DNA of 64,000 nt, taken from Methylobacter psychrophilus. GTDB taxonomy: Bacteria; Pseudomonadota; Gammaproteobacteria; Methylococcales; Methylomonadaceae. The notes under the pieces were generated by a model. The model saw only the letters and a list, made by a program, of their open reading frames with translations, searched no databases and was not told where the DNA came from. The position numbers and the translations under genes are program-made. Shown piece after piece: positions 19,278-28,993 of the stretch. Position 1 is the stretch's first letter. Every line of letters begins with the position of its first letter. Where the stretch lies: NCBI RefSeq assembly GCF_025583945.1, contig NZ_JAOEGU010000009.1:1-64000 (forward strand). The letters are read 5' to 3'.

Positions 19278-19396
19278 GCAGTAACCCCTTGAAGTAATAC
19301 AGTAGATTTCCTCAAATGCAGTAACTTTTAATTTTAGTTACTGCAAAAATAGGGTTACTGTAAATCTTACTGCATAAATTGTCGACTGTTACTGCA
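19277..19396. promoter_or_regulatory. Cluster of six TGCAGTAAC nonamers at the integrase start
   Basis: TGCAGTAAC occurs at 19277-19285 (overlapping the integrase start codon) and 19317-19325. The inverse, GTTACTGCA, occurs at 19337-19345 and 19388-19396, with near copies GTTACTG at 19354-19360 and CTTACTGCA at 19366-19374. The second and third form a palindrome of 29 bases. Such clustering beside an integrase fits arm-type recombinase sites or an operator for a regulator of integrase; the protein involved is unknown. Confidence 0.5.
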
Positions 19397-19420
19397 TTTC
19401 ATTGCATTTCGTTGGACAAT

Positions 19421-19454
19421 AAAAAACCCGCTAAGCCTTATGACTTGCGGGTTT
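19421..19454 (-). terminator. Intrinsic terminator of ssrA
   Basis: On the minus strand, AAACCCGCAAG pairs with the CTTAGCGGGTTT side across a short loop and is followed by a TTTTATTG tract. It begins about 35 bases past the CCA end of the tmRNA and points the right way, so it should end the tmRNA precursor. Confidence 0.8.
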
Positions 19455-19487
19455 CTGTACTGCTTTGAATCTTGTTGAATCAGTGTT

Positions 19488-19865
19488 TGGTGGAGGCGGG
19501 GGGAATTGAACCCCCGTCCGCAAGCACTCCGCCTTAAGGTCTACATGCTTATCTCGCTCTTTATTTTAGCTAATGACTACCCGTCGAGCCAAGAAAATCA
19601 TCAGCGATTCCGTAAAGTTTTAGCGCATCCACACCGGACGGATTTCAACGCGATCTTATGTAAATGACCTCTGAACGTTCAGCGAACCGAACTCCACCCG
19701 CATAAGCACAGATGGTCAAAGGAATGGTGCTGTGTTTAAGCAGCTAAAGCCATTGAGTAGTTTTCGTCATTTGCGAATACTTAAGTTTCAGTAGATTTTA
19801 CGAGGTGTACTGTCCTCGGCATGCGCTTAAGGTTTTGCTACCCACGTCGAAGCCATGTCGCCCCC
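19488..19865 (-). ncRNA. ssrA: Transfer-messenger RNA (tmRNA)
   Basis: A full-length tmRNA that rescues stalled ribosomes by trans-translation. The 5' end reads GGGGGCGACATGGCTTCGAC and the 3' end carries the tRNA-like T arm (GGTTCAATTC type) and GCCTCCACCA, which pairs with the 5' end as the acceptor stem. The reading frame at 19774-19736 encodes the tag ANDENYSMALAA followed by a stop; the final LAA is the usual protease signal. About 378 bases including CCA. Its 3' end faces a truncated integrase, so it served as an integration site. Confidence 0.97.
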
Positions 19866-19972
19866 TTGTGGTTTGCAGGCTAAAAACTCAGCCCTTATCA
19901 AGAAGTTCCATTTCACAGCTAACATAATAAATGAGCTGGCTATCTTTGTAAACTATCTTTTATTTTTAGACT

Positions 19973-20003
19973 CTGTTGCTGCGCACCGGGTGCCCAACAA
20001 CAG
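19973..20003. repeat. Hairpin downstream of the cold-shock gene
   Basis: CTGTTG and GCACC pair with GGTGC and CAACAG around a tiny loop, just after the cold-shock gene stop and before ssrA. It could terminate or protect the cold-shock transcript, although there is no T tract in the reading direction. Confidence 0.4.
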
Positions 20004-20014
20004 ACGCTAGGCAT

Positions 20015-20227
20015 TTAGATAACGGTTACGTTTTCTGCTTGTGGGCCTTTTTGACCTTGAGTAACAGTAAACTGTACTTTTTGGCCTTCATCAAGAGACT
20101 TGTAGCCACCTGAGTTTTGAATTTGTTGAAAATGTACGAAAACGTCAGGACCTGATGCTTGTTCGATAAAACCGAAGCCTTTATCAGAGTTAAACCATTT
20201 GACGGTACCAGTTGTAATTGTAGACAT
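20015..20227 (-). CDS. Cold-shock protein (CspA family)
   Basis: A 70-residue single cold-shock domain that binds single-stranded RNA and DNA and melts mRNA structure. The RNP1 motif is KGFGFI (16-21) and RNP2 is VFVHF (29-33), with the [11 protein letters not shown] start and the C-terminal GPQAENV typical of the family. A TAGGATT ribosome site precedes the ATG. The paralogue cannot be specified (CspA, C, D or E), and cold inducibility cannot be told from sequence. Confidence 0.93.
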   Translation of the reverse strand: MSTITTGTVKWFNSDKGFGFIEQASGPDVFVHFQQIQNSGGYKSLDEGQKVQFTVTQGQKGPQAENVTVI

Positions 20228-20550
20228 GATGAATCCTATAAATATTAAATAATAAAGCCCTTAAGGCCAGTAAAGCAGGTAAATTTGGAAATTACAAAAT
20301 GAAAAACAGGACGAGAAACTACAAAATAGATATCGAAATGGTAAGCAGAGGGTAAATCTTATTTTCAAGCTAGGCATATCTTAAGCCTTTATCTATCAAT
20401 GTCAATTTATATTTTTCACTAGCCAAACAAACAAGCTTTAAAGATTGATTATAAATTGGCTTATTGTTGGTTATATACTCCCTCCGGTCAAATTTTCTGA
20501 AAATAAAGCTGATATAATACCCAAATTTAAACACAAAACCTGACATACTA
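20228..20550. other. Intergenic upstream of the cold-shock gene
   Basis: About 320 AT-rich bases with no supported gene. They would hold the promoter and leader of the cold-shock gene. A minus-strand open frame at 20370-20624 has no ribosome site and overlaps the IS630 remnant, so it is not considered real. Confidence 0.45.
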
Positions 20551-21032
20551 AAGATTAATTTTATCGCAAAAGCCATTGATGAAGTGTGCCGACAATTCAT
20601 GGAGCATCCATCAGGGCTGATCAAGAAAAAATTGCATATGGTTTATCTTAAAGCACTGGGCTTAGCGCATAACGAAATTGAACGCATTACATTGCCCGCA
20701 CCAACCCTGATAGCCTGACGCGTTACCTAAAAGACTATGCCGAGGGCAGTTTAGCCGACCTTGGTGTGTCGCGCACTGACCGTCCGATCAGTTCATTACA
20801 GCCTTATCATGAGCAAATAAAGTCGCACTTTCTAAAGCAGCCACCTCATACTGTTTCCGAGGCATCCCATGAAATCGAGATACTGACTGGAATCAAGCTA
20901 AGCCCCAGCGCTTGTTACGACTTTATATACAAGCACCTGGGTATGAAGTTCCGAAAAATGGGGGTTATTCCTATGAGTGTTTCCCTTAAAGCCCAGGATA
21001 ACAAGGAAATACTCAGGCCAATAGCTCTCTAA
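20551..21032 (+). pseudogene. IS630-like transposase, N-terminal fragment with frameshift
   Basis: The frame near 20551 reads AKAIDEVCRQFMEHPSG and KKLHMVYLKALGLAHNEIERI, a helix-turn-helix start. After a one-base shift near 20696 it continues RTNPDSLTRYLKDYAEG, then RPISSLQPYHEQIKSHF, PHTVSEASHEIEILTG and KLSPSACYDFIYKHLGMKFRKMG. This is the winged N-terminal region of IS630-family transposases. The DDE catalytic half is absent, because the frame runs out at 21030 into unrelated DNA. Confidence 0.7.
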
Positions 21033-21205
21033 AGAGTGCAGTGAAGTTTTTCTTTGTATTTTATAAAATAGAGTGACGGCTACCAAAAGAAGTGACTATG
21101 GATGTATAAATTAAATAAAAAAGACTTGCAATTATAAAATAAATTTTATCATATTTTACAATTTTTTACCTTTTAATGGAAAATCTGCATGAATAATAAC
21201 ATTCC

Positions 21206-21992
21206 ATTAATGATTACCTCCTTGCCCACTGCAATGAAAGCATGGAAAGAGCGCTAGCCGCAGAACGCCACCCTGCTTGGCAGCGATCATGCCCCGAAAT
21301 GAATGATATCAACTTCATTCGTCTCGGACTATTGCGCTGTATTAGCGTGGTTGACAGTAGTCGTCATTTTTTACAGACAACGAAAGAGATTGATGGTGAA
21401 CTCCTGCCTCACTCGACTTACTTTAAATCACTTAAGTCTTCAAGACGCGCCAGCATGCTTGAAGCAATCGAACGGCAAAACTATAAAATCCACTGTGAGC
21501 AGTTAACTGCCTCTGGCATTAGATTACCTACAATCATTTTCTGAGCTTGATGGGTATGCGGTAGAAGTCGCTGACGGACATTTTATTGACCATGCCTGTC
21601 ATACTCCAAAAGGGGATAAGGGAAAAATCTACGCCGCTGGATTTATTTATGCCATGAACCTCAGAAATGGCTTACTTAGACCGCTTTGCTGTATTACTAA
21701 TGGGACAAAACGACATCATGAGATCCCTATTTTACGCAATCATATTGACCATCAAAATAGTCACAGTCGCCGGCCAGAAAAAAACATCTATGTGTATGAT
21801 AAGCCTGTTACCGTCTTTCCTTGGTGGGCAAAACAGAAAGGCCATCAAAATTACATGATATCCGTTTTAAAAGAAAACTCAGTGGCAACATGGATTGAAT
21901 CGACTGACTTTGATGCATCTAGTGTCAGTCTGTGTGCCTGTGGCACACTCCAAGATTTTCAGCGTAAGTTTCTCGTTGCCCGGCCAAAGTAA
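21206..21992 (+). pseudogene. IS4-like transposase, frameshifted partial copy
   Basis: From about 21206 the frame gives YLLAHCNESMERALAAERHP, then DINFIRLGLLRCIS and SRRASMLEAIERQNYKIHC. It breaks near 21520 and resumes one base over as YLQSFSELDGYAVEVADGHF, then HTPKGDKGKIYAAGFIY, and on to FQRKFLVARPK with a stop at 21992. The ADGHFIDH and VYDKP segments look like the first two acidic catalytic positions of an IS4-type DDE enzyme. The third acidic position and the C-terminus are missing. The family assignment is tentative; the frameshift is read directly. Confidence 0.55.
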
Positions 21993-22213
21993 ATGGCATT
22001 TCCAAAAATCGGAACTTTACAAGAAAATCAAAGCCGCCCGATTACCCTGAATTAGCATATAACCGGCTATAACGTTCGCAGAGTAAATTAAGTCGTTCAT
22101 GCGGAATGTCGGTTAAAGTTATCAAATGGTTCCATCGAAGTTGCAAACTCTGACCGAATCGTTTGATGACACCTGTACAGTGGAATATTAGTGGCACCCT
22201 TCGTAGTAAAAAC

Positions 22214-24523
22214 TCAGCGCTCGCTCACGGCATCCAACACACATAGCGCGGTCATATTAACGATACGGCGAACGGTGGCGGAGGGCGTGAGGATATGTAC
22301 CGGTCGGGCACAACCCAGCATGATAGGGCCTATCGCAACACCATAGCCGGCTGCGGTCTTAAGCAGGTTATAGGAAATATTAGCGGCTTCAATATTGGGA
22401 AAAACCAGCAGATTGGCACTGCCTTTCAACGTTGTATCGGGCTGCATCTTTTTTAGCAGATCATGGTTTAACGCGGCATCGCCATGCATCTCGCCATCAA
22501 CCTCCAGTTCTGGCGCCTGTTGATTAATAATCGCCAAAGCAGCACGCATCTTTTGCGCTGACTCACTGTTGCTTGAACCAAAACTTGAATGAGACAGCAA
22601 GGCAACACGCGGCAGCATGCCTAAATTACGCATTTTTTCTGCGGCTAACAAAGTAATTTCAGCGATCTGCCCGGCCGTTGGATTTTCATTAACGTGAGTA
22701 TCCACCAAGAGTATCTGCCGTTCCGGCAATACCAGCACGTTCATGGCCGCATAGATATTGGCTCCGGCGCGCTTGCCCAAGACCTGATCAATATAATGCA
22801 GATGCTGAATATTATCGCCAAAAGTACCACAAATCATGCCGTCAGCATCGCCTTTATGAACCAACATGGCACCGATTAAACTGTTGCGACGACGCATTTC
22901 CAGCTTGGCATATTGCTCGGTGACGCCTTTGCGATGAGTCATTTGCAGATAAGTCTCCCAGAAATCTCGATAACGTTCGTCAAGTTCAGGATTAACAATC
23001 TCAAAATCGACGCCGGGAGTGAGCCGTAAACCAAACTTTTCAATGCGAAATTGCAATACGGCCGGACGGCCAATCAAAATAGGCGTAGCGATTTTTTCAT
23101 CGACAATTACCTGTACGGCACGCAATACACGCTCTTCTTCACCTTCGGCAAAGACAATCCGTTTTTTATTGGCGGGTGTATTTTTGGCAATCTGAAAAAT
23201 CGGCTTCATGAAGGTGCCGCTGTGATAGACAAATTGCTGCAAGCGGTCAATATAAGCCTGCATATCTTGTATGGGACGCGCAGCAACCCCCGACTCTTCG
23301 GCAGCTTTGGCAACCGCAGGTGCAATTTTTGTCATCAGACGAGGATCAAAGGGCAACGGAATCAGGTAATCCGGACCAAAAGACAAGTTGGCGATGCCGT
23401 AGGTGCTGGCAACAATATCCGATTGTTCCGCCTGCGCCAACTCGGCAATGGCTCGCACGGCAGCAATTTCCATTTGACGGGTGATGGTGGTCGCACCACA
23501 ATCCAATGCGCCCCGAAAAATATAAGGAAAGCATAAAACATTGTTAACCTGATTAGGATAATCAGAACGTCCTGTGGCAATAATGGCATCTTCGCGTACC
23601 GCCTTGGCATCTTCCGGCAAAATTTCCGGCGTCGGATTGGCCAGCGCCAATATCAAAGGTTTTGGTGCCATGGTTTTAACCATGTCTTGCTTTAAAATAC
23701 CACCTGCCGATAACCCTAAAAAAATATCGGCGCCGGGCATAACCTCAGCCAAGGTTCGCGCACTGGTTTGCTGGGCAAAACGGGCTTTATGAGCATCTTT
23801 TTCAATGCGACCTTTGTAAATAACACCGGCGTGATCGGTAACAAAGATATTTTCAATCGGAAAGCCCAACTCTACCAGTAAATCCAGACAGGCAAATGCC
23901 GCAGCACCGGCACCAGAGACGACCAACTTACAATTTTTAATATCCTTACCGACAACTTTCAGGCCATTTAAAATAGCCGCACCGACAATAATCGCCGTGC
24001 CGTGCTGATCGTCATGAAATACCGGAATATTCATCCGTTCGCGTAATTTACGCTCGATATAAAAGCATTCCGGGGCTTTAATATCTTCCAGATTAATACC
24101 ACCAAACGTTGGCTCCAAGGAGGCAATAATGTCACATAATTTATCAGGGTCCAGCTCATTAATCTCAATATCAAAGACATCAATACCGGCGAATTTTTTA
24201 AACAATACACCCTTGCCTTCCATGACCGGCTTCGCTGCCAAAGGCCCAATATTACCCAAGCCCAACACCGCTGTACCATTGGAAATAACAGCGACCAGAT
24301 TGCCGCGCGACGTATATTTAAAAACGTTGGCAGGATCAGCAACAATTTCTTCACAAGCCGCCGCAACTCCCGGTGAATAAGCCAGGGCCAGATCACGCTG
24401 ATTGGTCAGTTGCTTGGTAGGCGTAACACTGATTTTTCCTGGTGTAGGAAACTGGTGATAGTCGAGCGCCGCATCATGTAACTGCCGACTGATTTCTTCT
24501 TTTGGATCAATAGGGGTATTCAT
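22214..24523 (-). CDS. maeB: NADP-dependent malic enzyme with C-terminal phosphotransacetylase-like domain
   Basis: A 769-residue MaeB-type enzyme converting malate to pyruvate, CO2 and NADPH. Residues 1-430 are the malic enzyme: [14 protein letters not shown], the metal-site [11 protein letters not shown], and the Rossmann [13 protein letters not shown]. Residues about 440-769 are a phosphate acetyltransferase-like domain ([30 protein letters not shown], and the closing [21 protein letters not shown]). In related enzymes this domain binds acetyl-CoA and regulates activity. Length matches the family. A single gene, it is isolated from nadA by a 380-base repeat-containing gap. Confidence 0.95.
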   Translation of the reverse strand: MNTPIDPKEEISRQLHDAALDYHQFPTPGKISVTPTKQLTNQRDLALAYSPGVAAACEEIVADPANVFKYTSRGNLVAVISNGTAVLGLGNIGPLAAKPVMEGKGVLFKKFAGIDVFDIEINELDPDKLCDIIASLEPTFGGINLEDIKAPECFYIERKLRERMNIPVFHDDQHGTAIIVGAAILNGLKVVGKDIKNCKLVVSGAGAAAFACLDLLVELGFPIENIFVTDHAGVIYKGRIEKDAHKARFAQQTSARTLAEVMPGADIFLGLSAGGILKQDMVKTMAPKPLILALANPTPEILPEDAKAVREDAIIATGRSDYPNQVNNVLCFPYIFRGALDCGATTITRQMEIAAVRAIAELAQAEQSDIVASTYGIANLSFGPDYLIPLPFDPRLMTKIAPAVAKAAEESGVAARPIQDMQAYIDRLQQFVYHSGTFMKPIFQIAKNTPANKKRIVFAEGEEERVLRAVQVIVDEKIATPILIGRPAVLQFRIEKFGLRLTPGVDFEIVNPELDERYRDFWETYLQMTHRKGVTEQYAKLEMRRRNSLIGAMLVHKGDADGMICGTFGDNIQHLHYIDQVLGKRAGANIYAAMNVLVLPERQILLVDTHVNENPTAGQIAEITLLAAEKMRNLGMLPRVALLSHSSFGSSNSESAQKMRAALAIINQQAPELEVDGEMHGDAALNHDLLKKMQPDTTLKGSANLLVFPNIEAANISYNLLKTAAGYGVAIGPIMLGCARPVHILTPSATVRRIVNMTALCVLDAVSER

Positions 24524-24904
24524 GTTCTGCCTTGTGCATAACGATTATTTTAACGATCAAAGCCAAGGTTATCACAGTTGTGATCATCCTAGTATGACCC
24601 GGGATTTATGTAACAATTAACGGCGAAAAAAGCGGTGTATTATAAGTTTCTTAATCACTACCCGGATAACCTGAGGCCATTAACCCAAAGCATAACAGGG
24701 TATTTATCTCCTGACCATAGTTGATAAAATCATATGGCGACCCTATCGAGACTGTATTAAGTATTCGTTTTTTGTACAGCATTAAAAAACTCACCACGAA
24801 AGACACGAAGCTTTCAAGACATTAAATAAAAGCAATTATTTTTCTTCGTGTCCTTCGTGTCCTTCGTGGTGAAGGATATTTTCAACCTGTCTTTCGATAA
24901 AAAA
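24524..24904. other. Intergenic between maeB and nadA
   Basis: A 381-base gap holding the maeB promoter region on its left and a C-family palindrome (24791-24873) on its right. No gene is seen. Confidence 0.5.
24791..24873. repeat. Dispersed palindrome, family C (CACCACGAAAGACACGAAG), copy 1
   Basis: TCACCACGAAAGACACGAAG faces CTTCGTGTCCTTCGTGGTGA, with an AT-rich loop and an extra CTTCGTGTC half-unit. It lies directly after the nadA stop codon and could terminate that gene. Related copies are at 26645-26705, 38842-38904, 48838-48883 and a half copy at 51626-51658. Confidence 0.75.
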
Positions 24905-26002
24905 CTAATTAATCGCCAGCATGTTATCCAATGCCCGCTTAGCCAATCCGGCCTCTTCAACCGGTACTGAAATCCGGTTAATCACATTACCCGCAGCGAG
25001 ATTTTCCAACACCCACGCCAAATGTTGCGGATCCGTTCTAAACATGGTTGAACACATGCACAGCGTCGGCGACATAAAGTGGACATTTTTACCCTGCGCT
25101 TTACATTCTTCATGCAAACGATTGACCAAATTTAATTCAGTCGCAACCAACCAACGGGTATTGGGTTCAGCTTCACGAACCGTTTTTAAAATGTATTCAG
25201 TAGAGCCGACATAATCGGCTTTCTCGCAAACTTCAAAACAGGCTTCAGGATGCGAAATCACTTTGGTTTCCGGAAAACGTTCCAGAAAGTTATCAATTTG
25301 TTCCGCTTTAAAGACTTGATGCACCGAACAATAGCCATTCCAGAGTATGATTTTAGCCTTACGGATTTGTACTTCCGTTAAACCGCCCATGGGTTTATTA
25401 AAATCCCAGGTAACCATATCTTCCAACCCAATACCCATGCGATAACCAGTATTACGACCTAAATGCTGATCAGGGAAAAACAGCACCTTGGAGCGTTTGG
25501 AAAAACTCCATTCCAGAATTTTTTGGGCATTGGAAGAAGTACAAACAATACCGTCATGCTTGCCACAAAACGCTTTTAAATCAGCCGCTGAATTAATGTA
25601 AGTAACTGGTGTTACTTCATTTTCCACATCAATAACTTGTGCCAATTCCTGCCAACATTTCTGCACTTTTAATAAATTGGCCATATCTGCCATGGAGCAA
25701 CCTGCCGCCAAATCAGGCAAGATGGCTATTTGTTCGGGACGGGACAATATATCGGCAACTTCTGCCATAAAATGCACGCCGCAAAAAACAATATATTCGG
25801 CTTCCGATTGTGCCGCATCTCTGGAGAGCTTTAAGGAATCGCCGGAATAATCGGCATGTTTAAACACTTCATCGCGCTGATAATGGTGTCCCAGTATGAC
25901 ACAACGCTTACCCAATTTGGCTTTGGCGGCAATAATGCGGGCATCGCATTCTTCATCATCGAGTAATGCATAATCTTGAATAGGAAAGGCTGTTGAAGTC
26001 AT
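24905..26002 (-). CDS. nadA: Quinolinate synthase
   Basis: A 365-residue NadA that condenses iminoaspartate with dihydroxyacetone phosphate to quinolinate in NAD synthesis. It has the family blocks CVILGHHYQRDEV (ligand-binding His/Tyr), CGVHFMAEVADIL (first cluster cysteine), GIVCTSSNAQKIL, and the C-terminal PTLCMCSTMFRTD. The length is that of proteobacterial NadA. nadB and nadC are not adjacent. The ATG at 26002 keeps the full N-terminus. Confidence 0.96.
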   Translation of the reverse strand: MTSTAFPIQDYALLDDEECDARIIAAKAKLGKRCVILGHHYQRDEVFKHADYSGDSLKLSRDAAQSEAEYIVFCGVHFMAEVADILSRPEQIAILPDLAAGCSMADMANLLKVQKCWQELAQVIDVENEVTPVTYINSAADLKAFCGKHDGIVCTSSNAQKILEWSFSKRSKVLFFPDQHLGRNTGYRMGIGLEDMVTWDFNKPMGGLTEVQIRKAKIILWNGYCSVHQVFKAEQIDNFLERFPETKVISHPEACFEVCEKADYVGSTEYILKTVREAEPNTRWLVATELNLVNRLHEECKAQGKNVHFMSPTLCMCSTMFRTDPQHLAWVLENLAAGNVINRISVPVEEAGLAKRALDNMLAIN

Positions 26003-26189
26003 ATTTTTTCCACTAGACAGGCGTTAAAAAGTTAAAGAACTTTAGTATGGCTGGCCATTGCCAGTTCATAAAAATACATGGTAAAAATTAATTCTACGCA
26101 CCCAGTCGGTTTTAACACCTTAAAACGCGATAACCGGTTTATAAATAACACAGGGCAATGAGCTATTGATAAACTGTATAGCGGTTTCA

Positions 26190-26543
26190 TTACTGTAGAC
26201 GTGCAATAACTGAAGGTAATTTTTTCGGCGCTTTAATACGCAATTGCTTGTTAATATTCATGCGCCCAAATACTACGGCAATATCAGCAGTCGCAACATC
26301 GAACTCTTTGGCTAAAAAACGCACCATATAATCTGTAGCCTTTCCTGCACGGGGTGCTTCGGTGACACTGATTTTAAGTTGATTGCCTTTTATTTTGCCA
26401 ATAACATCATGCTTGGCACCGGGCGTACCCAATATATTCAGTATGAGTGTATCGCCATCCCAGGCAAAAAAAGAGCTCATTTTTTTAGGATTGGTTGATA
26501 TTTTGGGGTCTTTTTTTTCTTTACTTGTTTTTTTTTCTGCCAT
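26190..26543 (-). CDS. DUF167 (YggU family) protein
   Basis: A 117-residue protein ending with the compact DUF167 domain (WDGDTLILNILGTPGAKHDV, then KISVTEAPRAGKATDYMVRFLAKEF and IVFGRMNINKQLRI). It is preceded by a lysine-rich N-terminal tail (KKTSKEKKDPK). The ATG at 26543 is preferred. An in-frame ATG at 26621 would add 26 residues not expected in the family. YggU-like proteins are widely conserved and of unknown function. A C-family palindrome separates it from aspS upstream in the reading direction. Confidence 0.8.
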   Translation of the reverse strand: MAEKKTSKEKKDPKISTNPKKMSSFFAWDGDTLILNILGTPGAKHDVIGKIKGNQLKISVTEAPRAGKATDYMVRFLAKEFDVATADIAVVFGRMNINKQLRIKAPKKLPSVIARLQ

Positions 26544-26644
26544 GGTTCCAATTTTATTTTTTTGATTTCCAGTCAACGCCAAAAAAATCTGACATGTAAA
26601 TGTTTTGTTATAGCTGATCAATCCACAAAAAACCTAAAAACAGG

Positions 26645-26705
26645 ATCACCACAAAGACACGAAGGATAACAAAAAAACTTCACATCCTTCGTGTCTTCGT
26701 GGTAA
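26645..26705. repeat. Dispersed palindrome, family C, copy 2
   Basis: CACCACAAAGACACGAAGG faces CCTTCGTGTCTTCGTGGT across an A-rich loop. It lies just beyond the aspS stop codon, where it may act as a terminator. Confidence 0.7.
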
Positions 26706-26716
26706 ATAAAAACAGT

Positions 26717-28519
26717 TTAATCCTGCTTAACTTTTTCTTTGGGCTCTTTGCCTGCCGGTCTGATCAAGCGAATCCCCAACTCTTTCAATTGCTCATCAGT
26801 AACCACTGCAGGTGCACTAACCAATGGACAGGCAGCAGACTGGGTTTTAGGGAAAGCAATGACATCACGGATAGAGCTTGATCCGGTCATCAACATAACC
26901 AAACGATCCAAACCAAACGCCAAACCACCATGAGGCGGCGCACCGTATTTTAAGGCATCCAATAAGAAGCCGAATTTTTCTCTGGCTTCTTCTTCGCCAA
27001 TACCTAAAATGCCAAACACAGTTTGTTGCATGGATGTACGGTTGATACGAATTGAACCACCACCGACTTCGGTACCGTTTAACACCAAATCATAAGCGCG
27101 TGACAACGCTGCACCCGGATTTGCTACCAAGTCTTCTACCAAACAACTAGGCGCGGTAAAAGGGTGATGAATGGCATTAAAACGGCCGCTTTTTTCATCC
27201 CAGTCAAACATAGGGAAATCAACCACCCAAACCGGCTTCCATTCACCTTCCAGCAAATTAAGGTCATGTCCCAGTTTAACGCGCAACGCGCCCATGGCTT
27301 CATTAACAATACTGGCTTTATCCGCACCAAAGAAGATTAAATCGCCGTTTTGGGCATTTGTTTTAGCCAGTACACTATCCCAAACTTCTTTGGGAGCAAA
27401 CTTAACAATCGGTGATTGTAAGCCTTCAAGACCAAGCGCCAGATCATTAACCTTAATGTAAGCCAAACCTTTAGCGCCGTAAATACTGACAAATTTAGTT
27501 AATTCATCAATATCTTTACGACTTAAACTACCGGCATTAGGGACACGCAGTGCAACAACACGGCCTTTAGGGTCATTGGCAGGTGCTGAAAACACTTTAA
27601 AATCGACATTTTTCATGTCATCGCCAATATCGATTAATTCCAACGGAATTCGCAAATCAGGACGATCAACGCCGTAGCGTGACACAGATTCCTGATAGCT
27701 GATACGTGGAAATTCGGCATCCAACTCGACATTAATTACTTTCGCAAATAATTGACGAATCATTTCTTCCATAACTTCCATGATTTCGTTTTCATCCATG
27801 AAAGACGTTTCTATATCCAATTGAGTAAATTCGGGCTGTCTGTCAGCACGTAAATCTTCATCGCGGAAACAACGCACGACTTGGTAATACCGATCCATAC
27901 CGGCAATCATCAACATTTGTTTATACAGTTGCGGTGATTGAGGTAGGGCAAAAAAGGCGTTTTCGTGAGTACGGCTAGGCACAATGTAATCACGCGCACC
28001 TTCCGGTGTTGCTTTGGTCAGGTAAGGCGTTTCAATTTCAAAAAACTCATTGTCATCCAAAAAGTTTCTTAAAACCCGTGTAACATCACGGCGAACTTTC
28101 ATTTTTTCCTGCATCACCGTCCGGCGCAAATCAATATAACGATAACGTAAACGCAGCTCTTCGTTGACTTCAATATCGCTTTCTATCGGAAACGGCGGCG
28201 TTTCCGATTCATTTAACACTTCAATTTCCCCAGCCAATATTTCAATAGCACCAGAGTGTAGATTAGTATTGACTGTACCTGTTGGACGATCACGTACAAC
28301 GCCCGTTATTTTTAATACATATTCACTGCGGACATGTTCAGCAATGGCAAAAGTGTCAGCTACATCGGGATCAACCACGACTTGAACCAAACCGGCACGG
28401 TCTCTAAGGTCGATAAAAATAACGCCGCCGTGGTCGCGACGTCTATGTACCCAACCGCAGATTGAAACGGTTTCGCCTAGCTGTTGTGTATTTAATTCTC
28501 CGCACTTGTGGGTACGCAT
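26717..28519 (-). CDS. aspS: Aspartyl-tRNA synthetase
   Basis: A 600-residue class IIb synthetase charging tRNA-Asp. The N-terminal OB fold is at [10 protein letters not shown]...[20 protein letters not shown]. Motif 2 ([20 protein letters not shown]) and motif 3 ([13 protein letters not shown]) are both present, as is the bacterial GAD insertion. The ATG at 28519, with a CAGGGAAA ribosome site, gives the canonical N-terminus. An upstream ATG at 28684 would add 55 unconserved residues overlapping the fmdB gene. It follows fmdB on the same strand, a common neighbour pair. Confidence 0.97.
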   Translation of the reverse strand: MRTHKCGELNTQQLGETVSICGWVHRRRDHGGVIFIDLRDRAGLVQVVVDPDVADTFAIAEHVRSEYVLKITGVVRDRPTGTVNTNLHSGAIEILAGEIEVLNESETPPFPIESDIEVNEELRLRYRYIDLRRTVMQEKMKVRRDVTRVLRNFLDDNEFFEIETPYLTKATPEGARDYIVPSRTHENAFFALPQSPQLYKQMLMIAGMDRYYQVVRCFRDEDLRADRQPEFTQLDIETSFMDENEIMEVMEEMIRQLFAKVINVELDAEFPRISYQESVSRYGVDRPDLRIPLELIDIGDDMKNVDFKVFSAPANDPKGRVVALRVPNAGSLSRKDIDELTKFVSIYGAKGLAYIKVNDLALGLEGLQSPIVKFAPKEVWDSVLAKTNAQNGDLIFFGADKASIVNEAMGALRVKLGHDLNLLEGEWKPVWVVDFPMFDWDEKSGRFNAIHHPFTAPSCLVEDLVANPGAALSRAYDLVLNGTEVGGGSIRINRTSMQQTVFGILGIGEEEAREKFGFLLDALKYGAPPHGGLAFGLDRLVMLMTGSSSIRDVIAFPKTQSAACPLVSAPAVVTDEQLKELGIRLIRPAGKEPKEKVKQD

Positions 28520-28610
28520 AAATTTTCCCTGTGGATTAAAAAGTTGTGTATTGTTATTTATTAATGAGATAAAAGCATTAGGCGCAAAATAATAGTGCAC
28601 CCTGATGCCA

Positions 28611-28886
28611 TTATTGCTCTTTTTTACTACTGGCAGGAGTGGAACTACCGGCTTTTGGGGTACTGGGCGTTGGAGAAACATCACCTGCTACATTTTTCTT
28701 GTTGCCACTCTTAAAATCAGTTTCATACCAGCCAGTACCTTTTAGTCTGAATCCGGCAGCAGAGATTTTTTTCATTAACTCCGGCTTCGTGCAGGCCGGA
28801 CAAATCAGTAAAGGGTCAGCACCCAGTTTTTGTAACGCTTCGTGCTCATGGCCACAGGACTGACATTGGTATTCGTAAATTGGCAT
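28611..28886 (-). CDS. FmdB-type zinc-ribbon protein
   Basis: A 91-residue protein beginning [20 protein letters not shown] with CxxC at 8-11 and a second CPAC knuckle, the FmdB/'CxxC_CxxC_SSSS' regulatory zinc ribbon. It then becomes a Ser/Pro/Thr-rich tail ([17 protein letters not shown]). The ATG at 28886 has a GGAG site at good spacing and gives the conserved start; the ATG at 28904 is not needed. It lies upstream of aspS on the same strand, as in many proteobacteria. The precise function is unknown. Confidence 0.88.
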   Translation of the reverse strand: MPIYEYQCQSCGHEHEALQKLGADPLLICPACTKPELMKKISAAGFRLKGTGWYETDFKSGNKKNVAGDVSPTPSTPKAGSSTPASSKKEQ

Positions 28887-28993
28887 TAACCACTCCGACA
28901 ACAAAAAATAATAACTATAAATAAGGTCTGCATTTAGCTTTTCCAGATACTTACTATAAAATAGCGGCCTATTTTACAGACACACCGCCAACA

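Noticed and set aside
20370-20624. 84-codon minus-strand frame
   Set aside because: It overlaps the IS630-like remnant, has no ribosome site and is AT-driven.
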